DNA from: Methylobacterium amylolyticum
Lineage (GTDB): Bacteria; Pseudomonadota; Alphaproteobacteria; Rhizobiales; Beijerinckiaceae
Reading direction: 5' to 3'
Assembly (NCBI RefSeq): GCF_030700245.1
Contig: NZ_JAUYZI010000003.1
Location: 124,001 to 188,000, forward strand
DNA: 64,000 nucleotides
Under the pieces are notes generated by a model that searched no databases, was not told the origin of the DNA, and worked only from the letters and a program-made list of their open reading frames with translations. Positions 43,900 through 52,099 of this stretch are shown here, in pieces. Position numbers and translations under genes: made by a program. Numbering within the stretch: position 1 is the first letter of the stretch; every line of letters begins with the position of its first letter.

Positions 43900-44136
43900 T
43901 CATGGCTTGACCGGTGGCAGGCCCCCGGCCGGTATGTTCACCCAGGGCGAGTTCGGGCCGTCATGGGCATTGTGGTCCCAATGCGGATTGTGCCACCGGT
44001 CACCGGGGTGCCATCGCCACTCACCGCCTTTCGGATCCCAGAGGCTTTGGCCGCCCTTCGCGCGCTCCGACGGCCTGCTCGCCGGCCCCGGACGGCAAGC
44101 CCCGGCGGCGGGTGGGCTGGTGCCTGAGGGCGGCAA
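43900..44136 (-). CDS. Orphan toxin-like C-terminal domain
   Basis: A frame ending in a Trp/His-rich domain, GGQSLWDPKGGEWRWHPGD then RWHNPHWDHNAHDGPNSPW and NIPAGGLPPVKP. This compact pattern is what one sees at the C-termini of polymorphic toxins. The upstream part is low-complexity and has no ATG: only TTG at 44136 or CTG at 44145, after an in-frame stop at 44167. It is therefore probably a detached or degraded toxin end rather than a full effector. The adjacent small gene would be its immunity protein. Confidence 0.45.
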   Translation of the reverse strand: MPPSGTSPPAAGACRPGPASRPSERAKGGQSLWDPKGGEWRWHPGDRWHNPHWDHNAHDGPNSPWVNIPAGGLPPVKP

Positions 44137-44169
44137 TCCACGCAGCGACGTCTCTCCTGTGAGCCGCTA

Positions 44170-44421
44170 TCGGGGGCGCTCATCATCGGGAAACCCATTT
44201 TTCGCGAGCGAGCTTATGGTGCGCGCGCGGAGAACGGAAGTGTTCGGCTCGGCGGTCGTGACGTGCTCCAGGGGCTCCCGAAGTCCCGACAGGACGCGAT
44301 CCGCATCGGCGCGTCCCGGCTTGGCGCAGGACGGCACGGCCGCAACCCGGGCGGCTTAAAGGTCGATTCACGCAGTCCCGGTTAGGTTCGGCTAACGGTA
44401 CTCCCGCGTAAACCGATCCGC
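44170..44421. other. Gap between toxin remnant and DUF2336 gene
   Basis: No recognisable gene. The last 60 bases, including TTAGGTTCGGCTAACGG, are AT-richer and probably hold the promoter of the following gene. The rest may be eroded sequence of the imported module. Confidence 0.35.
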
Positions 44422-45546
44422 ATGCCCCCTTCCGTCGACGCTCCGCCGGACTTGTCCGGGCTCATCGAACTGTCGCGCATCGAGCATCTCGATCTCAAGC
44501 CCGTGATCCTGCGGGTGCAGACCGACCTGTTCCTGCGGGCCGCGAGCCGCGACCGGGCCGAGAGCGAGATCTTCGAGTCGCTGGCCTGCGGCCTGATCCC
44601 CACCGTGGACGACGACACCGCCCGCATCGTCGCCGAGAAGCTGGCGCCGTTCCCCGAGACGCCCCCCGCCGTGCTGGAGGCGCTGGCCGCCCGCGGCGGG
44701 CAGGCGCGCGCGGCGGTGGTCGCCGGGGCGCCCAACCTCGGCCCGGCCCTGATCGAGGCGGCGCTCGCTGCCGGGGACGGTCTCGCCGCCCGGCTCGCCG
44801 CGCGCCCCGGCCTCCACCGCGAGGCCGTGGAGGAGCTGGCCCGGGACGGACTGCCGGAGGTCGACCGGGCGCTCGCCGGCAACCTCGGCATCACCCTGCG
44901 CGGGACGGCGCTCGCCCAGCTCGTCGGCCGCGGGCGCGGGGCGGTCGACCTCGCCCGCGCGCTGCTGGTCCGGCCCGATCTCTCGGCCGCCGACCTCGCG
45001 CCCCTCTACCTCCACGCCGATCCGATCCGCCGCGAGGCGATCGGCCGGACGGTGGAGGCCACCGCCGCCCTGCGGCCCTGCCCGCCGCCGCCCCGGGGCC
45101 TCGGCGAGGCCCTGACCGCCCTGTCGTCCGCCCACGACGTGCCCGGCTTCGTCGCGGCGCTCGCCGACGGGCTCGGGCTGCCCCACGAGTTCCTCGCGGC
45201 GATGCCCGACCCCGGCGCCCGCTACGACCTGCTGACGCTCGGCCTGCGCGCCGCCGGCCTGCACGAGGAGGAGGCGGTCTACATCTTCCTCACCCTCAAC
45301 CAGGGCGTGGCGCGCTCCGCCGAGCGGGTCGCCGGCCTCGTGCGGCTGTTCCGCACCGTGAGCCGGCCCGCCGCCCGGGATCTCGTCGCCGCGATCCTGG
45401 ACCGGCCCCTCGCCGAGCGGGCGGTCGACGGACACCAGCCCTACCACGGCCCCGAGGCCCGGCTGCGGCAGGGTGCCGAGCGGGCGCTGCCGCAGCGCCC
45501 CGCCCAGCCCGTCCGCCCCCGCCGCACCGGCGGTGACGCCGTCTGA
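44422..45546 (+). CDS. DUF2336 domain protein
   Basis: A 374-residue helical-repeat protein of the alphaproteobacterial DUF2336 group. The N-terminal part reads RVQTDLFLRAASRDRAESEIFESLACGLIPTVDDDTARIVAEKLAPFPETP, split by conserved Leu/Ala patterns; HEAT-like repeats (PRGLHREAVEELARDG style) follow. No catalytic motif or signal peptide. Often found near flagellar or cell-cycle regulators, but function is unknown. ATG at 44422. Confidence 0.85.
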   Translation: MPPSVDAPPDLSGLIELSRIEHLDLKPVILRVQTDLFLRAASRDRAESEIFESLACGLIPTVDDDTARIVAEKLAPFPETPPAVLEALAARGGQARAAVVAGAPNLGPALIEAALAAGDGLAARLAARPGLHREAVEELARDGLPEVDRALAGNLGITLRGTALAQLVGRGRGAVDLARALLVRPDLSAADLAPLYLHADPIRREAIGRTVEATAALRPCPPPPRGLGEALTALSSAHDVPGFVAALADGLGLPHEFLAAMPDPGARYDLLTLGLRAAGLHEEEAVYIFLTLNQGVARSAERVAGLVRLFRTVSRPAARDLVAAILDRPLAERAVDGHQPYHGPEARLRQGAERALPQRPAQPVRPRRTGGDAV

Positions 45547-45621
45547 CCCGTTCCGGCCTCCGCGCCCCGGACGCACCCGCGATCACGCCGCCTCGACCGG
45601 GTCGCGGGTCGGCGTCCCGCC

Positions 45622-45930
45622 TCAGCGCGCCTCCACGCCGCGCCACGCCGGCTGGCGATCGGCCGCGTCCAGGGTGTCGGCGGAGGCGGGCTCGGCCTCG
45701 CCGGCCCGGCGGCTCAGCTCGGCCATCAGCCCGCGGGCGAGGACATCGCGCACCACCCGTTCGCGGGTCTCCGGCGGGACCGCCTTCGCCACCGCCGGGA
45801 TCGCGGCGGCCGGCCCGGGCAGCGCTTCGGCGAGCCGCTTCGCCTCGGCCGCCGGATCGGCGCCGCCCCGCAGCAGCGCGAGGTAGGAGAGGGCGCCGAT
45901 CACCAGCGCGGCGCGCAGCAGGAACGTCAT
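45622..45930 (-). CDS. Small membrane-anchored hypothetical protein
   Basis: A 102-residue protein with an N-terminal span (FLLRAALVIGALSYLALL), then a hydrophilic Ala/Glu/Arg-rich part. No known domain. ATG at 45930 is chosen because an upstream in-frame ATG would put a charged leader before the span. It is convergent with the DUF2336 gene, 75 bases apart, and divergent from the kinase gene by about 285 bases with no recognisable gene. Confidence 0.65.
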   Translation of the reverse strand: MTFLLRAALVIGALSYLALLRGGADPAAEAKRLAEALPGPAAAIPAVAKAVPPETRERVVRDVLARGLMAELSRRAGEAEPASADTLDAADRQPAWRGVEAR

Positions 45931-46214
45931 CGGCGGCTCTCGGTCTGACGGATCACGGTCGGGAGAATCCGGCGGAGTCCGTGAAGCGCGCGTCAACCGC
46001 GCCGGGCTTTCGGTCGCGATGGTGAACGCCCGCCCGGGCGATGCGCCGGACGGCGCGGCGGCCCCGGCGGTTACCTTGCGGAAAGCATCCCGGCCGGTCG
46101 GCGAAGTCCCGCAACACTCGTTTAAGCGCGCTCTGCGACCGTCCGGAAGTCGTTCGAAGTCGAGCCGAGGGCGCGACGGAGCCTGACAAGCATCCTTCGC
46201 GGCGCGTGTGAGTC

Positions 46215-48125
46215 TTGCGTATTAAGAATATCTTGACCGCTCTGCTCGACGACCGCCTCGCCGGACTCGTTCACGAATCCGTGGCCGACGACGCGGCGGT
46301 CCGGTTCCGCCACGAGCGCTTCCTGGTGTCACGGCTCGCCACCGGCGCGGTAATGATGGCGGTCCTGCCGCCCTACCTGCTGTGGCGCGGCGTACCCTCG
46401 ACGATCGAGGCGCTGGCGATCGCGAGCCTCCTGCTGCCGATCCTCGCGGCGGTGCTGCTGGCGCGCACCGGCTCGCTGTGGGTCGCGCACGCGGTCTCGT
46501 CGGCCGGGCTCACCGGCCTCGTCGTCTGCCTCGCCGGGCTCACCGGCGGCGCCTCCTCGCCCGCGGCGGTCTGGCTGGTGGCGATCCCCCTGGAGGCGCT
46601 GGTCTCGGGCTCGTGGCGGGCCACCGCCGCCGCCTCGGCGCTGGCCGTGCTCGGCGTACTCGCGGTGATCCTGGGCGGGACCTGGGGCGGGGCCGGGCCG
46701 GTCATCGACCTCTCGCACTCGGTCGCGCTGCCCGTCTTCGCGCTCACCGCCATCGGCCACGTCGCCGCCCAGGCCCTGGAGCACATGCGCAACGAGGGCG
46801 CGTGGCGCGAGCGGCTGCGCGACAACGAGGCCCGCGACCGCCTCCTGCTCTCGGCGATCGACGACCTCGTGACGTGGCACGACCGCAACGGCCGGGTGCT
46901 GGAAGCGTCCGCCTCCGCGGTCAAGCTCGTCGGCGCCGAGGCGCCGGCCCTGCGCGGCCACGGCCTGCTGGAGCGGGTCCACGTCGCCGACCGGCCGGCC
47001 TTCCTCAAGGCGGTGAGCGATGTCGCCGCCTCCGGCAAGCCCGCGACCCTGCCGCTGCGGCTCCACGTCGAGCCCGCCGCCGGCCGGGCGGATGGGGCGC
47101 GGCTGATCCACGCCGAGATGCGCGCCCACCGCATCGAGCGCGGCCCCAGCGACGCCGGGATGACCGTGGTCGCCGTGACCCGCGACATGACCGAGCACCA
47201 CCGCCACGCCCAGGAGCTCGAGGCCGCCCGCGCGGAGGCCGAGCGCGCCGACGCGATCAAGGGCCGGTTCCTCGCCAACGTCACGCACGAGCTGCGCACG
47301 CCGCTCAACGCGATCATCGGCTTCTCCGAGGTGCTGGCCGGGGAGGGGGCGATCGCCCTCGGGCCGGAGCGGGCCCGGGAATACGCCGTCATCATCGGCC
47401 AGTCGGGCCACCACCTGCTCGGCGTCGTGAACACCCTGCTCGACATGAGCCGGATCCAGAGCGGTAACTTCGACTACGAGCCGGAATCCCTCGACGCCGC
47501 CGCGCTGGTGCGCACCTGCTGCGACCTGATGACCCTGAAGGCTCAGGCCGCCGGGATCGCCCTGTCCGCGGACGTCCGCGGCCCTGTCGAGATCACCGCC
47601 GACCCGCGCGCCTGCCGGCAGGTGCTGATCAACCTGATCTCGAACGCCGTGAAGTTCACCCCCGCGGGCGGCCGGGTCGAGGTCTCCCTGCGCCGCGGCC
47701 TCGACGACCTGGAGATCACCGTCGCCGATACCGGGTCGGGCGTCGCCGAGGCCGACCTGCCGCGGCTCGGCACCCCGTTCTTCCAGGCCGGGCTCGGCGG
47801 CTACAAGCGGGCCCACGAGGGCACCGGGCTCGGGCTCTCGGTGGTGCAGGGCCTCGTCGGGCTGCACGGCGGCGCGATCCGGATCGAGAGCGCGCCGGGG
47901 GCCGGCACCGCGGTGTCCGTGACCCTGCCCCTCGACGGCCGGGCCGGCGCCGCTGCCGATCCCGCGCCCCGCCCCGCCCCGATCCGCACGGCCGTGCGCC
48001 ACGCGGTGCCGCCGCGCTCCACGGTGGTGCGCCTGCCGCTCGGCCTGTTCGACCCCGAGCCCACCGGGACCGCGCTGGCCGCCTCCGAGCTGGCGGACGC
48101 GTCGAGCCTGCGCCGGGCCGGCTGA
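46215..48125 (+). CDS. DivJ-like sensor histidine kinase
   Basis: A 636-residue inner-membrane kinase. About six spans occupy residues 35-180; a PAS-like domain (about 210-330) is followed by HisKA with His358 in THELRTPLNAIIGFSEVL and an ATPase domain (NLISNAVKFTP, DTGSGV, GTGLGLSVVQGL). The layout and N-terminus (GLVHESVADD) recall DivJ, which phosphorylates DivK/PleD in polar differentiation; assignment is by resemblance. TTG at 46215 has no clear ribosome-binding site, so the true start may be the TTG at 46233 or later. Confidence 0.9.
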   Translation: MRIKNILTALLDDRLAGLVHESVADDAAVRFRHERFLVSRLATGAVMMAVLPPYLLWRGVPSTIEALAIASLLLPILAAVLLARTGSLWVAHAVSSAGLTGLVVCLAGLTGGASSPAAVWLVAIPLEALVSGSWRATAAASALAVLGVLAVILGGTWGGAGPVIDLSHSVALPVFALTAIGHVAAQALEHMRNEGAWRERLRDNEARDRLLLSAIDDLVTWHDRNGRVLEASASAVKLVGAEAPALRGHGLLERVHVADRPAFLKAVSDVAASGKPATLPLRLHVEPAAGRADGARLIHAEMRAHRIERGPSDAGMTVVAVTRDMTEHHRHAQELEAARAEAERADAIKGRFLANVTHELRTPLNAIIGFSEVLAGEGAIALGPERAREYAVIIGQSGHHLLGVVNTLLDMSRIQSGNFDYEPESLDAAALVRTCCDLMTLKAQAAGIALSADVRGPVEITADPRACRQVLINLISNAVKFTPAGGRVEVSLRRGLDDLEITVADTGSGVAEADLPRLGTPFFQAGLGGYKRAHEGTGLGLSVVQGLVGLHGGAIRIESAPGAGTAVSVTLPLDGRAGAAADPAPRPAPIRTAVRHAVPPRSTVVRLPLGLFDPEPTGTALAASELADASSLRRAG

Positions 48126-48164
48126 CCCCGCGCATCGAGAACCGGATCCGGAGAAGGAGTGACG

Positions 48165-48857
48165 ATGCCAGGCTACCGCGAGATCACCGTCGCGGGCGAG
48201 GGCCGCCCCCGCCGCGCCCGGGCGCAGCGCGGCGCGGCGCCGCGCGACTGGCGCGCGGCGCTCCGCGGCGCCCTGTCCGGCGCGGTGGGCCTGTGCCGCG
48301 AGAGCCCCGGGACCGCCGTCGGCGGCGTGGTCGCCGTCGCCGCGGCCGGGCTCGTCTGCGTCAACGCCCTCGGCTACCAGACCGGGCGCCACCCCGCGCC
48401 GATCCTGCCCAAGGTCCCGGCCAAGGAGATCGCCGCCCGGGAGCCCGGCAAGGAGGCCGCCGCGCGGGCGGCTCCGTCCGAGCCGGTCCGGGTGATCCCG
48501 CAGGCGGAAGCCGCGCCGAAGCCGGCGGCGCGCGACGCGATCGGCGACCTGATCCGCTCCGAGGAGACCACCGCCTCGGTCACCCCCAGGCAGCCGGCCA
48601 AACCGCCGGTCCGGGAGGCGGCCAAGCCCGATTCCAAGTCGGCCGCGAAGCCCGACGCCGCTGGGTCGGAGGCTTCGGTGCTGCGGGCGCAGCGGGCGCT
48701 GGCCAAGCTCGGCTACGCGGTGAAGGCGGACGGGGCGCTGGGGCCCGGAACCCGAGCGGCGCTCGAACGCTTCGAGCGCGACCGAAAGCTCCCGGTCACC
48801 GGCGAGGCCTCGGGCCGGACGCTGCGCGCGTTGATGGTCCGGGCCAGCCAGGGATAA
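48165..48857 (+). CDS. Membrane-anchored peptidoglycan-binding protein
   Basis: A 230-residue protein: an Arg-rich cytoplasmic start, one span (GTAVGGVVAVAAAGLVCVNAL, about residues 50-70), a Lys/Ala/Pro-rich periplasmic linker and a C-terminal PG_binding_1 domain (LRAQRALAKLGYAVKADG, then GTRAALERFERDRKLPVTG). ATG at 48165 has AAGGAG five bases upstream and is preferred over the GTG at 48159. It is 39 bases after the DivJ-like gene and may be co-transcribed. Confidence 0.85.
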   Translation: MPGYREITVAGEGRPRRARAQRGAAPRDWRAALRGALSGAVGLCRESPGTAVGGVVAVAAAGLVCVNALGYQTGRHPAPILPKVPAKEIAAREPGKEAAARAAPSEPVRVIPQAEAAPKPAARDAIGDLIRSEETTASVTPRQPAKPPVREAAKPDSKSAAKPDAAGSEASVLRAQRALAKLGYAVKADGALGPGTRAALERFERDRKLPVTGEASGRTLRALMVRASQG

Positions 48858-48884
48858 GTAGGGTCTCTCCGGAAGCCCGAACAG

Positions 48885-49226
48885 ATGCAGCGTCTGCGGT
48901 CCGATTTCTGGGTCTCGGCCCACCTGAGGCGGCTCGGCGTCGAGGGGATCCCCGCGGTGCTGCGGCGCCGGGGCGCGGCGGAGGCCGGCGCGGTGTTCGT
49001 CAAGGTCGACCGGCTCGACGGCACCGCCGACCTCTACGGGCCGGCGCCGCAGGCCCTGATCGAGGCCGAGGATGCGGGCGAGCGCCGGTTCTCGGTCCTG
49101 ATCGCGGGCGGCACGCCGCTCGATGCCGAGGAGCGGCTGGCCAAGGAGATCCGCTTCGATTCCGACCTCTGGATCGTCGAGATCGACGACCGGCAGGGCC
49201 GGCACTACCTGGATCTGGCGGCGTAG
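48885..49226 (+). CDS. DUF1491 family protein
   Basis: A 113-residue soluble protein matching DUF1491, seen mainly in Alphaproteobacteria: LRSDFWVSAHLRRLGVEG, AVLRRRGAAEAGAVFVKVD and the C-terminal FDSDLWIVEIDDRQGRHYL. Function unknown. ATG at 48885. It follows the peptidoglycan-binding gene by 27 bases and precedes the M20 peptidase gene by 30, so the four genes from the kinase on look like one transcript. Confidence 0.88.
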   Translation: MQRLRSDFWVSAHLRRLGVEGIPAVLRRRGAAEAGAVFVKVDRLDGTADLYGPAPQALIEAEDAGERRFSVLIAGGTPLDAEERLAKEIRFDSDLWIVEIDDRQGRHYLDLAA

Positions 49227-49245
49227 CCGGCCGGCGCGCCCACCG

Positions 49246-49281
49246 GAGATCACGCCATGTCGCGAGATCACGCCATGTCGC
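49246..49281. repeat. 18-bp tandem duplication containing a start codon
   Basis: GAGATCACGCCATGTCGC occurs twice in a row; each unit includes an in-frame ATG of the M20 peptidase gene. The first is preceded by a better GGAG. Confidence 0.9.
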
Positions 49282-50696
49282 GGGACGAGGCCATCGCGCG
49301 CGCCGAGGCCGCCTTCGATTCGGGTGCGTTCCTCGCCCTGCTGCGCGCGGCGGTTGCGATGCCGACCGAGAGCCAGGCGCCGGGGCAGGAGGCGGCCCTG
49401 CGCGGCTATCTCGACGGCTTCGTCGCACCGCTCCTGGCCCGCCTCGGCTTCGAGTCCCCGGCGATCCACGAGAACCCGGACGGCGTGCACGGCCCGTTCC
49501 TGATCGCCGCCCGCCGCGAGGCCGCCGACCTGCCGACCGTGCTGGTCTACGGCCACGGCGACACCGTGCGCGGCTATCCCGAGCAGTGGCGGGCGGGGCT
49601 CGGGCCGTGGGAGATCACCGTCGAGGGCGACCGCTGGTACGGGCGCGGCACCGCCGACAACAAGGGCCAGCACGTCCTCAACCTCGCCGCCCTGGAGCAG
49701 GTGATCGCCGCCCGCGGCGGCCGGCTCGGCTTCAACGTCAAACTCCTGATCGAGATGGGCGAGGAGGCCGGCTCCCCGGGCCTGCGGGCGCTGTGCCGGG
49801 CGCAGGCCGCGGCGCTCGCCGCGGACGTGCTGATCGCCTCGGACGGTCCCCGCCTCAGCGCCGAGCGCCCGACCCTGTTCCTGGGCTCGCGCGGAGCCTA
49901 CAACTTCGAGCTGGACGTGGACCTGCGCGAGGGCGCCCACCATTCCGGCAACTGGGGCGGCCTGCTGCGCAACCCCGGCACGGTGCTGGCGAGCGCCATC
50001 GCCTCCCTCGTCGACGCCCGCGGCGCGATCCGGGCCGAGGCCCTGCGCCCGCCGCCGATCCCCGAGGGCGTGCGCGCGGCCCTGCGCGACATCCGCGTCG
50101 GCGCGGACCCGGACGGGCCGGGGATCGACGCGGAGTGGGGCGAGCCGGGGCTCAGCCCGGCCGAGCGGGTGTTCGCCTGGAACGCCCTGGAGGTGCTGGC
50201 CTTCACCACCGGCGACCCGGACGGGCCCCTCAACGCCGTGCCGCCCCGCGCCCGAGCGACGCTCCAGCTCCGGTTCGTGGTCGGCACCGACTGGCAGAAC
50301 CTCGTCGCCAACGTCCGCGCCCATCTCGACGCGCACGGTTTCCCGATGGTGGCGGTGCGCCCGGCCCGCGGCGCGGAGGTCTTCCAGGCGACGCGGCTGC
50401 CGGTGGAGGATCCCTGGGTGGACTGGGCGATGGCCTCGATCGCGGCGAGCAGCGGCAAGGTGCCGGCGCTGCTGCCGAACCTCGGCGGCTCGCTGCCGAA
50501 CGACGCCTTCTCCGAGATCCTCGGCCTGCCGACCCTCTGGGTGCCGCACTCCTATCCCGCCTGCCGCCAGCACGGGCCGGACGAGCACCTGCTCGCCTCC
50601 AGCACCCGCGAGGCGATGGCGATCATGGCCGGCCTGTTCTGGGACCTCGGCGCGGACGGCCCGGAGATCCTGCGGCGGCGTCGGGCGGCCGCGTGA
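49257..50696 (+). CDS. M20-family metallopeptidase
   Basis: A 479-residue zinc peptidase of the M20 (carnosinase/succinyl-diaminopimelate desuccinylase) family. Metal and catalytic motifs are in order: VYGHGDTVRG, GRGTADNKGQ, IEMGEEAGSPG, and a dimerisation domain holding GAHHSGNWGG; the late His lies in HGPDEHLLA. ATG at 49257 has GGAG eight bases upstream; a duplicated ATG 18 bases on is the alternative. Substrate (dipeptide or acylated amino acid) is unknown. Confidence 0.92.
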   Translation: MSRDHAMSRDEAIARAEAAFDSGAFLALLRAAVAMPTESQAPGQEAALRGYLDGFVAPLLARLGFESPAIHENPDGVHGPFLIAARREAADLPTVLVYGHGDTVRGYPEQWRAGLGPWEITVEGDRWYGRGTADNKGQHVLNLAALEQVIAARGGRLGFNVKLLIEMGEEAGSPGLRALCRAQAAALAADVLIASDGPRLSAERPTLFLGSRGAYNFELDVDLREGAHHSGNWGGLLRNPGTVLASAIASLVDARGAIRAEALRPPPIPEGVRAALRDIRVGADPDGPGIDAEWGEPGLSPAERVFAWNALEVLAFTTGDPDGPLNAVPPRARATLQLRFVVGTDWQNLVANVRAHLDAHGFPMVAVRPARGAEVFQATRLPVEDPWVDWAMASIAASSGKVPALLPNLGGSLPNDAFSEILGLPTLWVPHSYPACRQHGPDEHLLASSTREAMAIMAGLFWDLGADGPEILRRRRAAA

Positions 50697-51009
50697 GTGC
50701 CCCGTCGGCCGCCGATCGACGCGCACATCCGCCGTCCGTCGGCAGACTGTCCTGCCCAACGACCGCCGTCACGCTCGCCCGCCCTGGATGGATTGTCGCC
50801 GTTGCATCGGCAGGTCGAGTACCCTCGGAAGGCGAGACACAGTCGGTGCGCGCGCCTGCATCAGGGTGCGGCTCTTAAGGGGGCGTGACGGCGGGAGGCG
50901 CGACAAGTCGGGAGGCGGGCACGGCGGGAGCCGTCAGCCATACGAACCACTCGACAACCTTCGGACCATCGTTACCTTCGAGACCACGGCGTATGCCAAG
51001 GAGCCCACA
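50697..51009. other. Gap before the DUF6414-like cassette
   Basis: No recognisable gene in 313 bases. The left part has the normal high-GC composition. From about 50930 the sequence becomes AT-richer (TACGAACCACTCGACAACC and onward), which probably marks the left boundary and promoter of the imported cassette. No tRNA or direct-repeat attachment site was seen. Confidence 0.35.
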
Positions 51010-51198
51010 ATGGCCGACAAGGATAAGACCGGGCCTCCGGCAGATCGCGAGCCGTGGCTTCCGATCACATCCGATGACCTCAGACGAGAATTGGACGACG
51101 TTCGGCGCGCGGAAGAGGATGCCCGTAGATATGTCGACGAGAGACGAAAGAGTATCCGAAAGGGAGCAAGACGGGCTCCCCGGACGTTCCGTCTATGA
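51010..51198 (+). CDS. Small charged protein upstream of DUF6414-like gene
   Basis: A 62-residue, highly charged helical protein (MADKDKTGPPADREPWLP, then SDDLRRELDDVRRAEEDARR), no cysteines or membrane span. AGGAG lies seven bases ahead of the ATG, the best ribosome-binding site in the cassette. Its 3' 68 bases overlap the next gene in a different frame. No family recognised; it could be a partner or regulator of the larger protein. Confidence 0.5.
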   Translation: MADKDKTGPPADREPWLPITSDDLRRELDDVRRAEEDARRYVDERRKSIRKGARRAPRTFRL

Positions 51199-52099
51199 TT
51201 TTCTCTATAGCGACAACAAGAGAATCGGATCTTTCCTCTCCCAGTTTGATGACAACGGCCTTCTTGAGAAGTTGACGCAGATCGAGGGAGCTTCGAAGAA
51301 CGTCACTCGAGGCTACAAGTTCAGCATCGGGGGCGGTGCAACGGTCGTAGGTACGGGCGGAACCGGAACGATCGGTATCGAGCGAGGCCCTGGCGAGCAA
51401 GGAACGGAAAGCCTTCAGAGGGTCTACGACCCGCTCTGGACCAATGCTCTGACGTTGCTCGATTTCCTGATGCTGGAAGACCTCATAAACAAAGACATAA
51501 AAGCTGCGCGAATCGGTCAATTCGTCCTGCTGAGGGGAAGATTGTCGATCTTCGACATGAACGCTTTGAAGGGACTGTGGAATATACCAACCGTAAAGGA
51601 CAATCTCATAGCCGGGCAAGTTCAGCAACAGGAAGCAGCCCACATCGCGTCCGGTAGGCCCGTCTCCAACGCCGAGCGTCGCCAACTTGCCGCATCGTGG
51701 AAGGCGGAAGCGACAAAACAAATGAGCTTCAACCTCGATGTTCTGAATATACTTCCACATTCGATTTTGTGTAGCATCAATGACGACGGGCATTTTGCTT
51801 GGTGCAGTTTGATGTCTGACAGCTTGGTCACCACGTCGAGTGACTTGCTCATCAAGTATGGGGTCAATGTCGCCGGTGATTGGGCCATGTTGGCCGTGCT
51901 GGACGCCTTGCCCTCGAACGAAGCCGACGCCGCCGGAGACTTGGAAGCGTTGGCGACCGACGCGATGTCGCTCGGTGGGCTGGGAGCGGGCGTCGCCGCG
52001 ATGGCACCCGTCGTGAGGGCCGTTCTCGGCAGACCGGCGGGTGCGTTCGGCGTGACCCCTCTGATGATTTTCCGACAGGTCGCCAGTCAGGATTCCTAG
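51131..52099 (+). CDS. DUF6414-like protein of unknown function
   Basis: A 322-residue protein. The start of its fold, SVYDFLYSDNKRIGSFLSQF, resembles the DUF6414 pattern of an N-terminal (D)FLY.D...(I)xSxxSQ(F/L). A glycine-rich strand pair (FSIGGGATVVGTGGTGTIG) and a long helical middle (FLMLEDLINKDI) follow; the end is Ala/Gly/Leu-rich. No catalytic residues are recognisable. DNA is 37-48% G+C in hand-counted 60-base lines, unlike neighbours. ATG at 51131 lacks a good ribosome-binding site, so translation may be coupled to the 62-residue frame it overlaps. Its TAG shares four bases with the converging glycosyltransferase's stop. Confidence 0.7.
   Translation: MSTRDERVSEREQDGLPGRSVYDFLYSDNKRIGSFLSQFDDNGLLEKLTQIEGASKNVTRGYKFSIGGGATVVGTGGTGTIGIERGPGEQGTESLQRVYDPLWTNALTLLDFLMLEDLINKDIKAARIGQFVLLRGRLSIFDMNALKGLWNIPTVKDNLIAGQVQQQEAAHIASGRPVSNAERRQLAASWKAEATKQMSFNLDVLNILPHSILCSINDDGHFAWCSLMSDSLVTTSSDLLIKYGVNVAGDWAMLAVLDALPSNEADAAGDLEALATDAMSLGGLGAGVAAMAPVVRAVLGRPAGAFGVTPLMIFRQVASQDS

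Noticed and set aside
43847-44359. A 170-codon forward frame over the toxin-like region
   Set aside because: The opposite strand has the recognisable WHNPHWD domain and the immunity gene order; the forward frame has no feature.
44183-44371. A 62-codon reverse frame between the toxin remnant and DUF2336
   Set aside because: No ribosome-binding site and no domain; Arg-rich composition typical of noise.
46329-50759. A 1476-codon open frame on the reverse strand
   Set aside because: It lies opposite five well-supported genes (DivJ-like kinase to M20 peptidase), has low-complexity Arg/Gly/Ala composition and no domain. It is a GC-bias artefact.
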